Made by a program: the position numbers and the translations under genes
The notes under the pieces: generated by a model
The model's input: only the letters and a program-made list of their open reading frames with translations
The model's database searches: none
Told to the model about the DNA's origin: nothing
Shown: positions 21,242 through 29,289 of the stretch, piece after piece
Layout: each line of letters opens with the position of its first letter
How positions within the stretch are numbered: the first letter of the stretch is position 1
NCBI GenBank assembly: GCA_025360015.1
Contig: JANYCZ010000029.1
Span: 62,001-126,000 of the forward strand
Length of the DNA stretch: 64,000 nt
Reading direction: 5' to 3'
DNA from: Verrucomicrobiota bacterium
GTDB lineage: Bacteria; Verrucomicrobiota; Verrucomicrobiia; Verrucomicrobiales; Verrucomicrobiaceae

Positions 21242-22617
21242 GCGGCCTCCTTTTGACGAATCACGATGAGGCAGGTGGCGCAGGTGGCGATGGCGCAGAT
21301 GCAATGCACGATGGTGGTGGAGAGCGCGATGCCCGCCGCGCCGAGGTGGCGCATCAAAAGCCAGTTGAGCGAGGCATTCAAAACGAGGGCGCTGAATGAG
21401 ATCACGAGCATGAAGCGCGAAGCTTGGAGTGAAACGGCGACCCGTGCGGCCACGGTGCCGACGATGTAAAACGGAATCTGGAACGAAGAGTAGCGCAGCA
21501 CTTCAGCGACGCGCTGGGTATCTTGCGGACCGAAGGCACCGCGCTGAAACAGAATACTGACGATCCAGGGAGCGAGCAGGCAGAGCGCCAGCGTCATGGG
21601 CAGCGCGGCGGAGACGATGATCACGGCGCTGGTGAAGAGGCGCTTGCGCAGGCCGTCCCAGTCACGCCGGGCAGCGAGTTCGGCGAAGTGCGGGAACAGC
21701 ACGTCTGCTGCAGGTCCGGCAGTCACCGCAAGCACGATGGCACAGACTTTGTCCGAATATCCGAGCACAGCCACCGAACCAGCCGTGAGCCATGCCGCCA
21801 TGGTTTGATCGACGACGACCGCACTGCTGAAAGCCACGCCACCGAGCAGGAAGGGCAGTGCATTGCGCAGCACCACGCGCAGCCCCGGCTCTGCATGCCG
21901 CAGCGAGCAGCGCCACCAGCTCAGACGACGGGGCAGGCGACGTGCGAGGGCCACCAGCATCACCGCGAGGTGGGCCACAGCTCCCCAGACTGTGCCGGAG
22001 ACGAGCGTCCAGGCATTGACCTGATCTCCGGCGAGCAGCATCGCAATGACGATACCAAGGGGGACGAGCATCGGCGCGGAGGCGGCCAGCAGAAAGGTCT
22101 TGCCCGCGCGCAACCAGGCACCGACGTGCTGGGCCAGGCCGAAGCAGAGCAGAAAGGGCAGCAGGCCACGCAGCAGCTTCACGGCGAGCGCCTGCTTGGC
22201 CGGGGCAAAGCCCTGCGTCGCCCATGCGACCACCCACGGTGCGGCGAGGGCCAGCAGCAGGCCGCAGATCAGCAAAGCTCCGAAGTGCCAGGCACCGCAC
22301 TGCAGCCCGAGGCGGTCGGCCCGGCGCAGGCCACGGCGCTCACGCAGCTCGGCGTAGGCGGGCACAAAGGACTCCGGCAGCCCCCCGGCCAGCACGGTGG
22401 AGGCAAAGGTGAAAAAGCCAAAGACGAGCATGAAGGCGTCCAGTTCGTCAGCGATGCCCAGCTTGTCGGCCACGAGGGCGTCCTTGGCGAAGGCAACGAT
22501 CTTGCCGACCATCGTGAGCAGGGCCACCAGCAGAAAGCCCGAAACCATGGCCGACCCAGCCCCGCGTGCGAGCAAGGCACGAAGGGGGGCTGGCAAAGCG
22601 AGGCGGATTGCAGGCAT
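21238..22617 (-). CDS. MurJ/MviN-family lipid flippase
   Basis: A 459-residue polytopic MOP-superfamily protein. The opening SGFLLVALLTMVGKIVAFAKDALVADKLGIADELDAF is characteristic of MurJ/MviN (positions about 24-62), followed by GLPESFVPAYAELRERRG. Fourteen or so hydrophobic segments fit. MurJ flips lipid II for peptidoglycan. Its place as first gene of a glycan operon with a ligase and glycosyltransferases suggests that this copy flips a lipid-linked oligosaccharide; whether the genome has another MurJ cannot be seen. Confidence 0.85.
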   Translation of the reverse strand: MPAIRLALPAPLRALLARGAGSAMVSGFLLVALLTMVGKIVAFAKDALVADKLGIADELDAFMLVFGFFTFASTVLAGGLPESFVPAYAELRERRGLRRADRLGLQCGAWHFGALLICGLLLALAAPWVVAWATQGFAPAKQALAVKLLRGLLPFLLCFGLAQHVGAWLRAGKTFLLAASAPMLVPLGIVIAMLLAGDQVNAWTLVSGTVWGAVAHLAVMLVALARRLPRRLSWWRCSLRHAEPGLRVVLRNALPFLLGGVAFSSAVVVDQTMAAWLTAGSVAVLGYSDKVCAIVLAVTAGPAADVLFPHFAELAARRDWDGLRKRLFTSAVIIVSAALPMTLALCLLAPWIVSILFQRGAFGPQDTQRVAEVLRYSSFQIPFYIVGTVAARVAVSLQASRFMLVISFSALVLNASLNWLLMRHLGAAGIALSTTIVHCICAIATCATCLIVIRQKEAA

Positions 22618-23082
22618 TTAGGTAAACTATAAACACCATAAAACGATTGAGCAAACTTGAGGTCGGGTTATTTAGGGGGAGGATGGGCCTCTCCGGTCTC
22701 CGGGAGAGACGCGCTCCGGTAGTTCCTCGTCCGGTACTCACGCGAACGCGGCAGCGTCTTGGAATGCGTGCGGCAAGCCTGGGCGCGACGCCGCTTTGTC
22801 AGGCTGGACGGCAGGGTAAGTCCAGAGAACACGCTACACCTCGCGAAAGCGGTGCCGCCGATGCAGGCTTGCGCCTTGCATCTCTGTCACCGCACTCCAC
22901 GACGCTGTCGCGTGGCTCGGGTGCCCCAGACCTCCAAAACACACGATAACACCGTTACCGGAGTGCCATGCGGGGCTGGTGGGCCATGCGGTGCACTGAG
23001 AGACGGGCGGGCTGAGGTTGAACACTTGATCTGTTGCCCACGGGGTAGGCCAGCAGCGCGAGGTCGGAAAGGACTGGCGGGC
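22618..23082. other. Gene-free 465-nt structured interval
   Basis: No convincing reading frame on either strand. Several strong hairpins occur: CTCTCCGG with CCGGGAGAG, GATGCA-GGC-TTGC-GCC-T-TGCATC (22858-22880 region), and CCACG with CGTGG. It is the upstream region of the minus-strand glycan operon and the 3' side of glgX, so it must hold the operon promoter. I compared it by eye with RNase P, tmRNA and SRP RNA signatures and found no match. An unidentified structured RNA is possible. Confidence 0.4.
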
Positions 23083-25299
23083 TCAAACCTTCGGCTCAAG
23101 GGCCGCCTGGTCTCCAGCCGCCAAGGTCAGGCAGACCACGCCCTGACCTAAGAGCGGGTATTTCTGAGATCCTGCCAAAGTGGCGGGTTTGGAGGCGAAG
23201 GATGGACACAGGGCGCTGTCGAAAACGAGGGACCAGAGGGTGTCCTTGTCGCCGGGGAGAATGAAGGGCTGAGACTCGGCGCTGTTATTGAACAGCAGCA
23301 GGAGCGGGCTGGCTGAATCGCTGACGGTGCCGAGCAGGGCACCAAAGCAGCGGCGGGTCTCCTGATGCCACTCCTCATGATGCAGCAGGGTGCCGTCATT
23401 TTCGAGCCAGATGACGTCCCGCAGGCCGGTGGCGGGATTGAGTTTGCCATCGAAATAGCTGCTGCGGCGCAAGGCTTCGTGACTGCGGCGGAAAGCGGTC
23501 ATCTGCCGGGTGAAGGCGAGCATGTCGTCATCGCAGTCGCTCCAGTCCAGCCAGCTGATGGCGCTGTCCTGGCAGTAGGCATTGTTGTTGCCGCGCTGAG
23601 TGCGGCCACGCTCATCGCCCGCCGTGAGGAAGGGGACGCCGAGGGAGCACATCATCGTGGCGATCATACCGCGACGCAGGCGCGCGCGTGCTTGCAGCAC
23701 CTTGGGGTCTGTGGTGGGGCCTTCCACGCCGCAGTTGGTGCTGTGATTGCTGCTGTCGCCATCACGATTGTCTTCGTTGTTCGCTTCGTTGTGCTTGGTC
23801 TCGTAGCTCACGAGGTCCAGCAAAGTGAAGCCATCATGCGAGGTGAGGAAATTAATGCTGGCGAGAGGCGGGCGCTGGTTCCAGCCAAACACGTCCTGGC
23901 TGCCGCAGACACGCTTGGCGAATTCGGCAGTGCACCCGGAGTCTCCACGCCACCAGCTGCGCACGGTGTCACGATACTTGCCGTTGAGCTCACGCCAGGG
24001 TTCGGGGAAATTCCCCACCTGGTAGCTGTCCATGCGCGACATGTCCCAAGCCTCGGCGATGAGTTTGACCCGTGAGAGCACGGGGTCCTGCGCCACGGCG
24101 CTGAGGAAGGGGGACTGGCGGTTGAAGCCGTCTTTTTCATCCCGGGCCACAGTCACGGCCAGGTCAAAGCGGAAGCCATCGACGTGCATCTCGGTGACCC
24201 AGTAGCGCAGGCTGTCCAAGATCAGGCGCAGGGCCGGCAGGCTGGAGGAATCGACCGAGTTGCCACAGCCGGTGACATTGACGTAGTCCGCGCCATCTTC
24301 GCCAAAATGATGCCGGTAGTACTCGTGATCGTCGAGCCCGCGAAACACCAGTGACGGGCCATGTTCATTGCCTTCGGCGGTGTGATTGTAAACGACATCG
24401 AGAATGACCTCGATGCCAGCGGCATGCAGGGCCTTCACCATGGTCTTGAACTCGCGCACCTGCTCCTGCGGGTCCGTGGCGGCGGCATAGGTGTTGTGCG
24501 GGGCGAAGAAGCCGATGGTGTTGTAGCCCCAGTAGTTGGTGAGATCGCGGCCCAGCAGAAAGCCGTCATCCAAATGCTGGTGCACGGGCAAGAGCTGCAC
24601 GCTGGTGATGCCGAGATCCCGCAGGTAGGAGGTGACGGCGGGATGGGCGAGGCCGGCGTAGGTGCCGCGCTGTTTGGCGGGCACGTCAGGGTGTGTCTGG
24701 GTGAAACCTTTCACGTGCAGCTCACAGATCACGGTGTCCTGCCAGGACACACGCGGCTTGGTATCGCCAGTCCAGTCGAAGGCTTCGTCGATCACCACGC
24801 TTTTCAGGGCCTCGGCACCGTTGTCGACTCGCCCTTGGGCGTGCCGGGGATCGGGCAGCGTGCGCATGTGCTCGGCCTCATCCGGCCGGCCATGGATCGC
24901 ACGGGCGTAGGGGTCGAGCATGAGCTTCTTGGCATTGAAGCGCATGGCGTTTTTGGGCAGCCACGGCCCGTGGGCGCGGTAGCCGTAGAGGGTGCCCGCT
25001 TTGACCCCGCGCACGGTGGCGTGCCACAGATCGCACTCAGCGCGCTGCATGCGGATGCGGGCGGTCTCGCGGGTGGGGGACGCTGGATCGTAGAGGCACA
25101 GATCCAGCGCGATGGCATGGCGGGAGTGGACCACAAACTGGGTGCCTTCGCGCAGCAGCGTGACGCCCGGGGCGAGCGGCTCACCGTTGGTCTCGAATGA
25201 AACGGGAAGGGGGGAGGCGGGGGCGGCCGCCCGAGCAGGGGCGAGGAGCGGGGGCTTGCGGGCAAATTTGCGCTTCAAGCTTGTGAGCAAAGGTTGCAT
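23083..25299 (-). CDS. glgX: Glycogen debranching enzyme (GlgX/TreX type)
   Basis: A GH13 isoamylase-type enzyme that removes alpha-1,6 branches from glycogen. An N-terminal CBM48-like domain (about 25-160, GVTLLREGTQFVVHSRHA, LYGYRAHGPW) precedes the catalytic barrel with VILDVVYNHTAEG, the nucleophile region DGFRFDLAV, the acid/base region LIAEAWDM and NFLTSHDGFTL. The ATG at 25299 (MQPLLTSL) is chosen. A further in-frame ATG at 25335 would overlap the divergent gene that starts at 25334. Length is 738 residues, normal for the family. Monocistronic. Confidence 0.93.
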   Translation of the reverse strand: MQPLLTSLKRKFARKPPLLAPARAAAPASPLPVSFETNGEPLAPGVTLLREGTQFVVHSRHAIALDLCLYDPASPTRETARIRMQRAECDLWHATVRGVKAGTLYGYRAHGPWLPKNAMRFNAKKLMLDPYARAIHGRPDEAEHMRTLPDPRHAQGRVDNGAEALKSVVIDEAFDWTGDTKPRVSWQDTVICELHVKGFTQTHPDVPAKQRGTYAGLAHPAVTSYLRDLGITSVQLLPVHQHLDDGFLLGRDLTNYWGYNTIGFFAPHNTYAAATDPQEQVREFKTMVKALHAAGIEVILDVVYNHTAEGNEHGPSLVFRGLDDHEYYRHHFGEDGADYVNVTGCGNSVDSSSLPALRLILDSLRYWVTEMHVDGFRFDLAVTVARDEKDGFNRQSPFLSAVAQDPVLSRVKLIAEAWDMSRMDSYQVGNFPEPWRELNGKYRDTVRSWWRGDSGCTAEFAKRVCGSQDVFGWNQRPPLASINFLTSHDGFTLLDLVSYETKHNEANNEDNRDGDSSNHSTNCGVEGPTTDPKVLQARARLRRGMIATMMCSLGVPFLTAGDERGRTQRGNNNAYCQDSAISWLDWSDCDDDMLAFTRQMTAFRRSHEALRRSSYFDGKLNPATGLRDVIWLENDGTLLHHEEWHQETRRCFGALLGTVSDSASPLLLLFNNSAESQPFILPGDKDTLWSLVFDSALCPSFASKPATLAGSQKYPLLGQGVVCLTLAAGDQAALEPKV

Positions 25300-25333
25300 G
25301 AGTCCCACAACGCACAACGTTTGCCATGCCGCC

Positions 25334-26557
25334 ATGAATTATCGCCATTTTGCCGTCCTTTTTCTGCTGCTCACCTCCTCCTGGGCCCAGGGTCTCAAGC
25401 CGGCGGATCCGGCACGGTTTGAAAAGGCCATGCAGGCCTTTGAGGCTGAGGACGCTGCCAAAGCGCCGCCGAAGGATGTCACGGTGTTTGTCGGCGCATC
25501 GAACATCCGCCGCTGGCAGTCGCTGCCGGGGAGGTTCAAGAAAACGCCGCTGCTCAACCGTGGCTTTGGCGGCTCGCAACTCAGCGACGTGGCCTACTTC
25601 GCCGACCGCTGTGTCATCAAATACAAGCCCAAGCAGATCTATCTGAATGCCGGGGGCAATGACCTGCATGCCGGGGGGACTCCGGGGGAGGTTTTGGCGT
25701 CCTTTGAAGAATTCGTGACGAAGGTGCGTGCGGCACTGCCGAAAACGCAGATCTCCTTTATCTCGATCCCAGGCTCTCCCTCACGCTGGAACGAGGTGGA
25801 GCAGGTCAAGCAGGCGAATGCTCTCATTGCCGCCTCCTGCGCGAAGCAGGGGGTCGATTTCATCGACGTGTTCCCGCTGCTGCTCGGTGCGGACGGCCAA
25901 CCACGGGCTGAGCTCTACGTGGAGGACAAGCTGCACTTCAGCGAGGCCGGTTACGATGTCGTGACCTCCGCCATCCGCTGGCAGAAGGAGATTCTGGCTT
26001 TTGGGAAGCAGGACGCGCAAAAGACACCGCCGGAGCATCCCATCGTTTTCACCGGCAGTTCCAGCATCCGCCGGTGGCAGACTTTGGCGGAGGATTTTCC
26101 GGGGCTGCCGGTGATGAACCGTGGGTTCGGTGGTTCCGAGGTGTTTGATTCGTTCAACTACGCACATCTGACCGTCATCCAGTACAAGCCGCGGCTTGTG
26201 GTGTTCTATGCCGGTGGCAATGACATCAATGGAGGCAAGACGCCGCAGCGGGTGCTGGAGGATTTCAAAGCGTTTGTGACCAAAGTGCATGGGGCGCTGC
26301 CGGAGTGTCGCATCAGCTACATCTCAAACGCGCCCAACCCGAGCCGTTGGAAGCTGATCGACAAGATGATCGAGGCCAACCGCTTGATGGAGGAGTACGC
26401 CAAGACCGATGCTCGGCTGCAGTTCATTAACGTGTATCCGCACATGCTCGGGCCGGATGGCAAACCGAAGCCGGATATCTTTGTGGAGGACGGTCTGCAT
26501 ATGAATGCCAAAGGATATGCGATTTGGAAGGAAGTGGTGGGGCCGTATTTGAAGTAG
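25334..26557 (+). CDS. Exported protein with two SGNH hydrolase domains
   Basis: A 407-residue secreted protein (signal peptide MNYRHFAVLFLLLTSSWAQG) made of two repeats of one SGNH domain. Domain 1 has VFVGASNIRRW, NRGFGGSQLSD, NAGGNDLHAG and VEDKLHFSEAGY. Domain 2 has VFTGSSSIRRW, NRGFGGSEVFD, YAGGNDINGG and VEDGLHMNAKGY. All four catalytic blocks are intact in both, so both may be active esterases. The longer frame starting upstream is antisense to glgX; the ATG at 25334 gives a proper signal peptide. Confidence 0.85.
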   Translation: MNYRHFAVLFLLLTSSWAQGLKPADPARFEKAMQAFEAEDAAKAPPKDVTVFVGASNIRRWQSLPGRFKKTPLLNRGFGGSQLSDVAYFADRCVIKYKPKQIYLNAGGNDLHAGGTPGEVLASFEEFVTKVRAALPKTQISFISIPGSPSRWNEVEQVKQANALIAASCAKQGVDFIDVFPLLLGADGQPRAELYVEDKLHFSEAGYDVVTSAIRWQKEILAFGKQDAQKTPPEHPIVFTGSSSIRRWQTLAEDFPGLPVMNRGFGGSEVFDSFNYAHLTVIQYKPRLVVFYAGGNDINGGKTPQRVLEDFKAFVTKVHGALPECRISYISNAPNPSRWKLIDKMIEANRLMEEYAKTDARLQFINVYPHMLGPDGKPKPDIFVEDGLHMNAKGYAIWKEVVGPYLK

Positions 26558-26567
26558 CGCTGCTGCT

Positions 26568-27209
26568 TCACACCAGCCCTTCCTTGACCGCCTTGGCGAT
26601 GGCGCTGCCACGGCTGCGGACCTGGAGCTTTACGTACACGCTGCGGATGTACTCATCCGCCGTGTAGTAGCCGATGCCGAGCTGGGCGGCGGCGTCTTTG
26701 ATGGTGCTGCCGCTGACCAGCAGCTTCAGGATGTCCAGCTCACGGGGGGTGAGGCCGTAGTCCTTGTGCGGCACGTTGGCCTTGGAGAACATCTCCAGCA
26801 CCCGGCGTGCGATGTGCGGATTGATGGGGGAGCCGCCTGCTGCGGCGCTGCGGATCGCTGCGGCGATGTCCTCGGTGTTCGATGTTTTCAAAAGGTACCC
26901 GGCGGCACCGGCGCAGATGGCGCGGAAGATTTTGTCGTCCTCCTCGAACACCGTGAGGATCACGATGGCGGTGGTGGGCGCGAGCTGGCGCAGGCGTGTC
27001 ATGCCTTCGATGCCATTCATGCCGGGCAGGCCGACATCCAGCAGGAGCACCTGCGGCGCAGGTTCTGCGGTGAGTGCGGCGAAGGCATCTTCGCAGGCCG
27101 TGAAGCGCTGCGTGCAGGTGATGCCTTCGAGGCGATTCAAGGCGCGGGCGAGACGCTCGCCGTAGGTCTTGTGGTCTTCGATGAGCCAGACGTGGGTGGT
27201 TTCAAGCAT
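26568..27209 (-). CDS. NarL/FixJ-type response regulator
   Basis: A 213-residue two-domain regulator. The receiver (about 1-125) has the acidic pocket ED near residues 11-12, the phospho-acceptor aspartate in VLLLDVGLPGMNG, and the lysine in GYLLKTSN. The C-terminal LuxR-type helix-turn-helix contains LTPRELDILKLLVSGSTIKDAA. It overlaps the end of the histidine kinase gene by 8 nt, so the two are a cognate pair. Confidence 0.93.
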   Translation of the reverse strand: MLETTHVWLIEDHKTYGERLARALNRLEGITCTQRFTACEDAFAALTAEPAPQVLLLDVGLPGMNGIEGMTRLRQLAPTTAIVILTVFEEDDKIFRAICAGAAGYLLKTSNTEDIAAAIRSAAAGGSPINPHIARRVLEMFSKANVPHKDYGLTPRELDILKLLVSGSTIKDAAAQLGIGYYTADEYIRSVYVKLQVRSRGSAIAKAVKEGLV

Positions 27210-29172
27210 GCAGCGGCAGGGTGAGAGTTAAAACGGTGCCTTGGGGGGAGGTGGTGATGTGAGTGGAGCCTTGATGCTTGGCGGCACGACGGTGCAGATT
27301 GGTGAGGCCCATGCCGGTGGTTGCGGCGGCGGTGTCGAAGCCATGGCCGTTGTCGCGGATGGAGAGAATGATGTCGTTGTGAGTCTGCGTGAGGGTGATG
27401 CGCACCTCTGTGGCTGCAGCGTGGCTGGTGATGTTATGCAGCACTTCTTTGAACATGAGGATGAGATCGCGCTGACGGTCCACGGTGAGGCGGCGGGTCT
27501 GGGCGTGGTCGTCGAGATCAAGCGTGTGGGTGATGCCGCGCAGCATGCGGGCAGCGGTTTCACGCAGCAGGGTGGGCAGATCATCCTTGCCGTAGCGCTC
27601 GCTCTGCATGAGGCGCGTGATGTCGCGCATGGCATCCACGGTCTCAGCGGCGATGTCTTTGATTTCGCCGAGGTCTTCGCGTGACTGGGCGCTTTGCCCG
27701 CCGTCCGCCAGGAGGTCCTGGGCGATGAGGGCAATGCTGCCCAGGCTGCTGCCAATTTCGTCATGCAGATCCTGGGCGATGCGTTCGCGCAGGCGTTCGA
27801 GTTCGCCGCGTCGAATCCGCCGCTGGCGCTGCAACCAGAGGAGTAAAACGACGATTCCTGCCGCGACCACAGCCATGAGCAACCCCAGTGCGATCCGCTG
27901 CCAGTGTCGCGTGAGGGTTGCGCGTTTCTTCTCGATCAAGCCGAACTGGTGCTCTGCTTCGCGTCTTTGGGAGAGAGCCGCAAGCCAGCCGGGCCAGTCC
28001 ACGATGTCGGCACCGCTGGCGAATCCATCGACCAACGCCGCGCGTGACCAGCCATCCTGCTCGGTGGAATCGGGAGAGTTCACATCGCAGCCGAGGGCGA
28101 TGTTTTTACCCTCAGACCACACCTGCATCTCCGCCATGGCCAGCACGACGGCACCATTGCTCACGTGTGGATCAAGCACCTGCAAACGTACAAAACGTGC
28201 GCGGTGGGCGCCGACGAGGGTCACCACGTTGTCGCCGGGGAGGGCGTTGTAGCTGCCGGATTGGGGCGCGGGCAGGAGGCGCGGCTCGTCATTGTCCTCC
28301 TCACGCAGTTCGATCTGATAGCGCACCGGAAAGCCGTAGCCATGGCTGTGCGCGAACTGGGGCGGATGCGCGGGGAAGAAGCGGATCTCGTCGATCGGCC
28401 GGACGGTGCCGAGATCGATCTCGACCCAGGGGTTGGTGTAGGCGCGGCCTTCGCTGGTGGGAACACTGCGGAAGCCGAGGGTGGGACTGGGGCGCGTACC
28501 GAGCGGTGGGCCGAGCACGGTGTGGCCGTCCACGAGATTGATCCGGCCCCAGTCGGGCCGCGTGCCCTGGCTGCTGCTGGCACGGACGGCAACGGGGCCG
28601 ATGGCCTCCAGCCGTGCGCCGAGGTTTTGCTTTCCTTGCAGCAGCATCACTTCACCCAAGGCGCAGAAGCAGCGCTCGCCCGTGGTGCAGAGACGCGTGG
28701 CGGTGACGCGCACTTTTTGCGCCATACGTCCGCCTGCGGGGATGACGACGGGGAGGAGGCCTGGATTGGGAAAGTCCTCGCCCGTGTAATCTGCGATGAT
28801 CGTGCGTTCGTTGTCCTCGCCCTCATCCAGCAGTTCGACGTAAAAGCGCAGGGGGAAGCCGTAGCCTTTGCCAACGGCTGCTCCGTTCGGGGGGGGCGCA
28901 ATGAGTACCACCGCATCAATCTGCTGCGCTTGTCCCAGGTTTAACTCCACCCATTCGGCCTTGTCCCGGGAAGAGGAGTAGTCGCTATGCCAGCCCAGGC
29001 GCTGGGTGAGCTGCACCGCTGGGGCTGCGGGCATGGTGCTGAGTTTTTCCTGCAATGCCGTCCGTTCTGCCGCCAGCGCCCGCATTTCGGGGATCCACGC
29101 TGTGACCTCAGCGCATGCCGCCTGGCCCCAGAGCAGGAGGACACCAAGGCATGGATGGAGGAGATGCCGCAT
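27202..29172 (-). CDS. Histidine kinase with exported discoidin-like sensor
   Basis: A 656-residue membrane kinase. A signal peptide (MRHLLHPCLGVLLLWGQAACA) leads into a long periplasmic part with two repeats resembling F5/8 (discoidin/NPCBM-like) carbohydrate-binding domains; both contain a WVE[LI][ND]LG motif followed by GYGFP[LV]R. A transmembrane helix (about 428-447, ALGLLMAVVAAGIVVLLLWL) precedes a HisKA_3 dimerisation domain (AQDLHDEIGSSLGSIALIAQ, phospho-acceptor His) and HATPase_c (N box LHNITSHA, NGHGFD, GMGLTNLHRRA). Ligand unknown; a glycan is an inference from the domain type. Confidence 0.9.
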   Translation of the reverse strand: MRHLLHPCLGVLLLWGQAACAEVTAWIPEMRALAAERTALQEKLSTMPAAPAVQLTQRLGWHSDYSSSRDKAEWVELNLGQAQQIDAVVLIAPPPNGAAVGKGYGFPLRFYVELLDEGEDNERTIIADYTGEDFPNPGLLPVVIPAGGRMAQKVRVTATRLCTTGERCFCALGEVMLLQGKQNLGARLEAIGPVAVRASSSQGTRPDWGRINLVDGHTVLGPPLGTRPSPTLGFRSVPTSEGRAYTNPWVEIDLGTVRPIDEIRFFPAHPPQFAHSHGYGFPVRYQIELREEDNDEPRLLPAPQSGSYNALPGDNVVTLVGAHRARFVRLQVLDPHVSNGAVVLAMAEMQVWSEGKNIALGCDVNSPDSTEQDGWSRAALVDGFASGADIVDWPGWLAALSQRREAEHQFGLIEKKRATLTRHWQRIALGLLMAVVAAGIVVLLLWLQRQRRIRRGELERLRERIAQDLHDEIGSSLGSIALIAQDLLADGGQSAQSREDLGEIKDIAAETVDAMRDITRLMQSERYGKDDLPTLLRETAARMLRGITHTLDLDDHAQTRRLTVDRQRDLILMFKEVLHNITSHAAATEVRITLTQTHNDIILSIRDNGHGFDTAAATTGMGLTNLHRRAAKHQGSTHITTSPQGTVLTLTLPLHA

Positions 29173-29289
29173 TGCCGCTCAGCCTAGCGAGGCGTGCGCT
29201 CCGCTGCCACTTTGTTCTGCTGCCGCCGCCCCCGAACATTCGGGGGAGACGTACAAAGCCGCTAAGACTGCCGTTTGAACTCCAGACAG

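Noticed and set aside
22618..23082. RNase P RNA, tmRNA or SRP RNA in the gap next to glgX
   Set aside because: A CCGCCGATG-like segment recalled RNase P, but GAGGAAAGTCC-type and ACAGAA-type conserved regions are absent on both strands; no tag reading frame or tRNA-like ends for tmRNA; no GGAA tetraloop stem for SRP.
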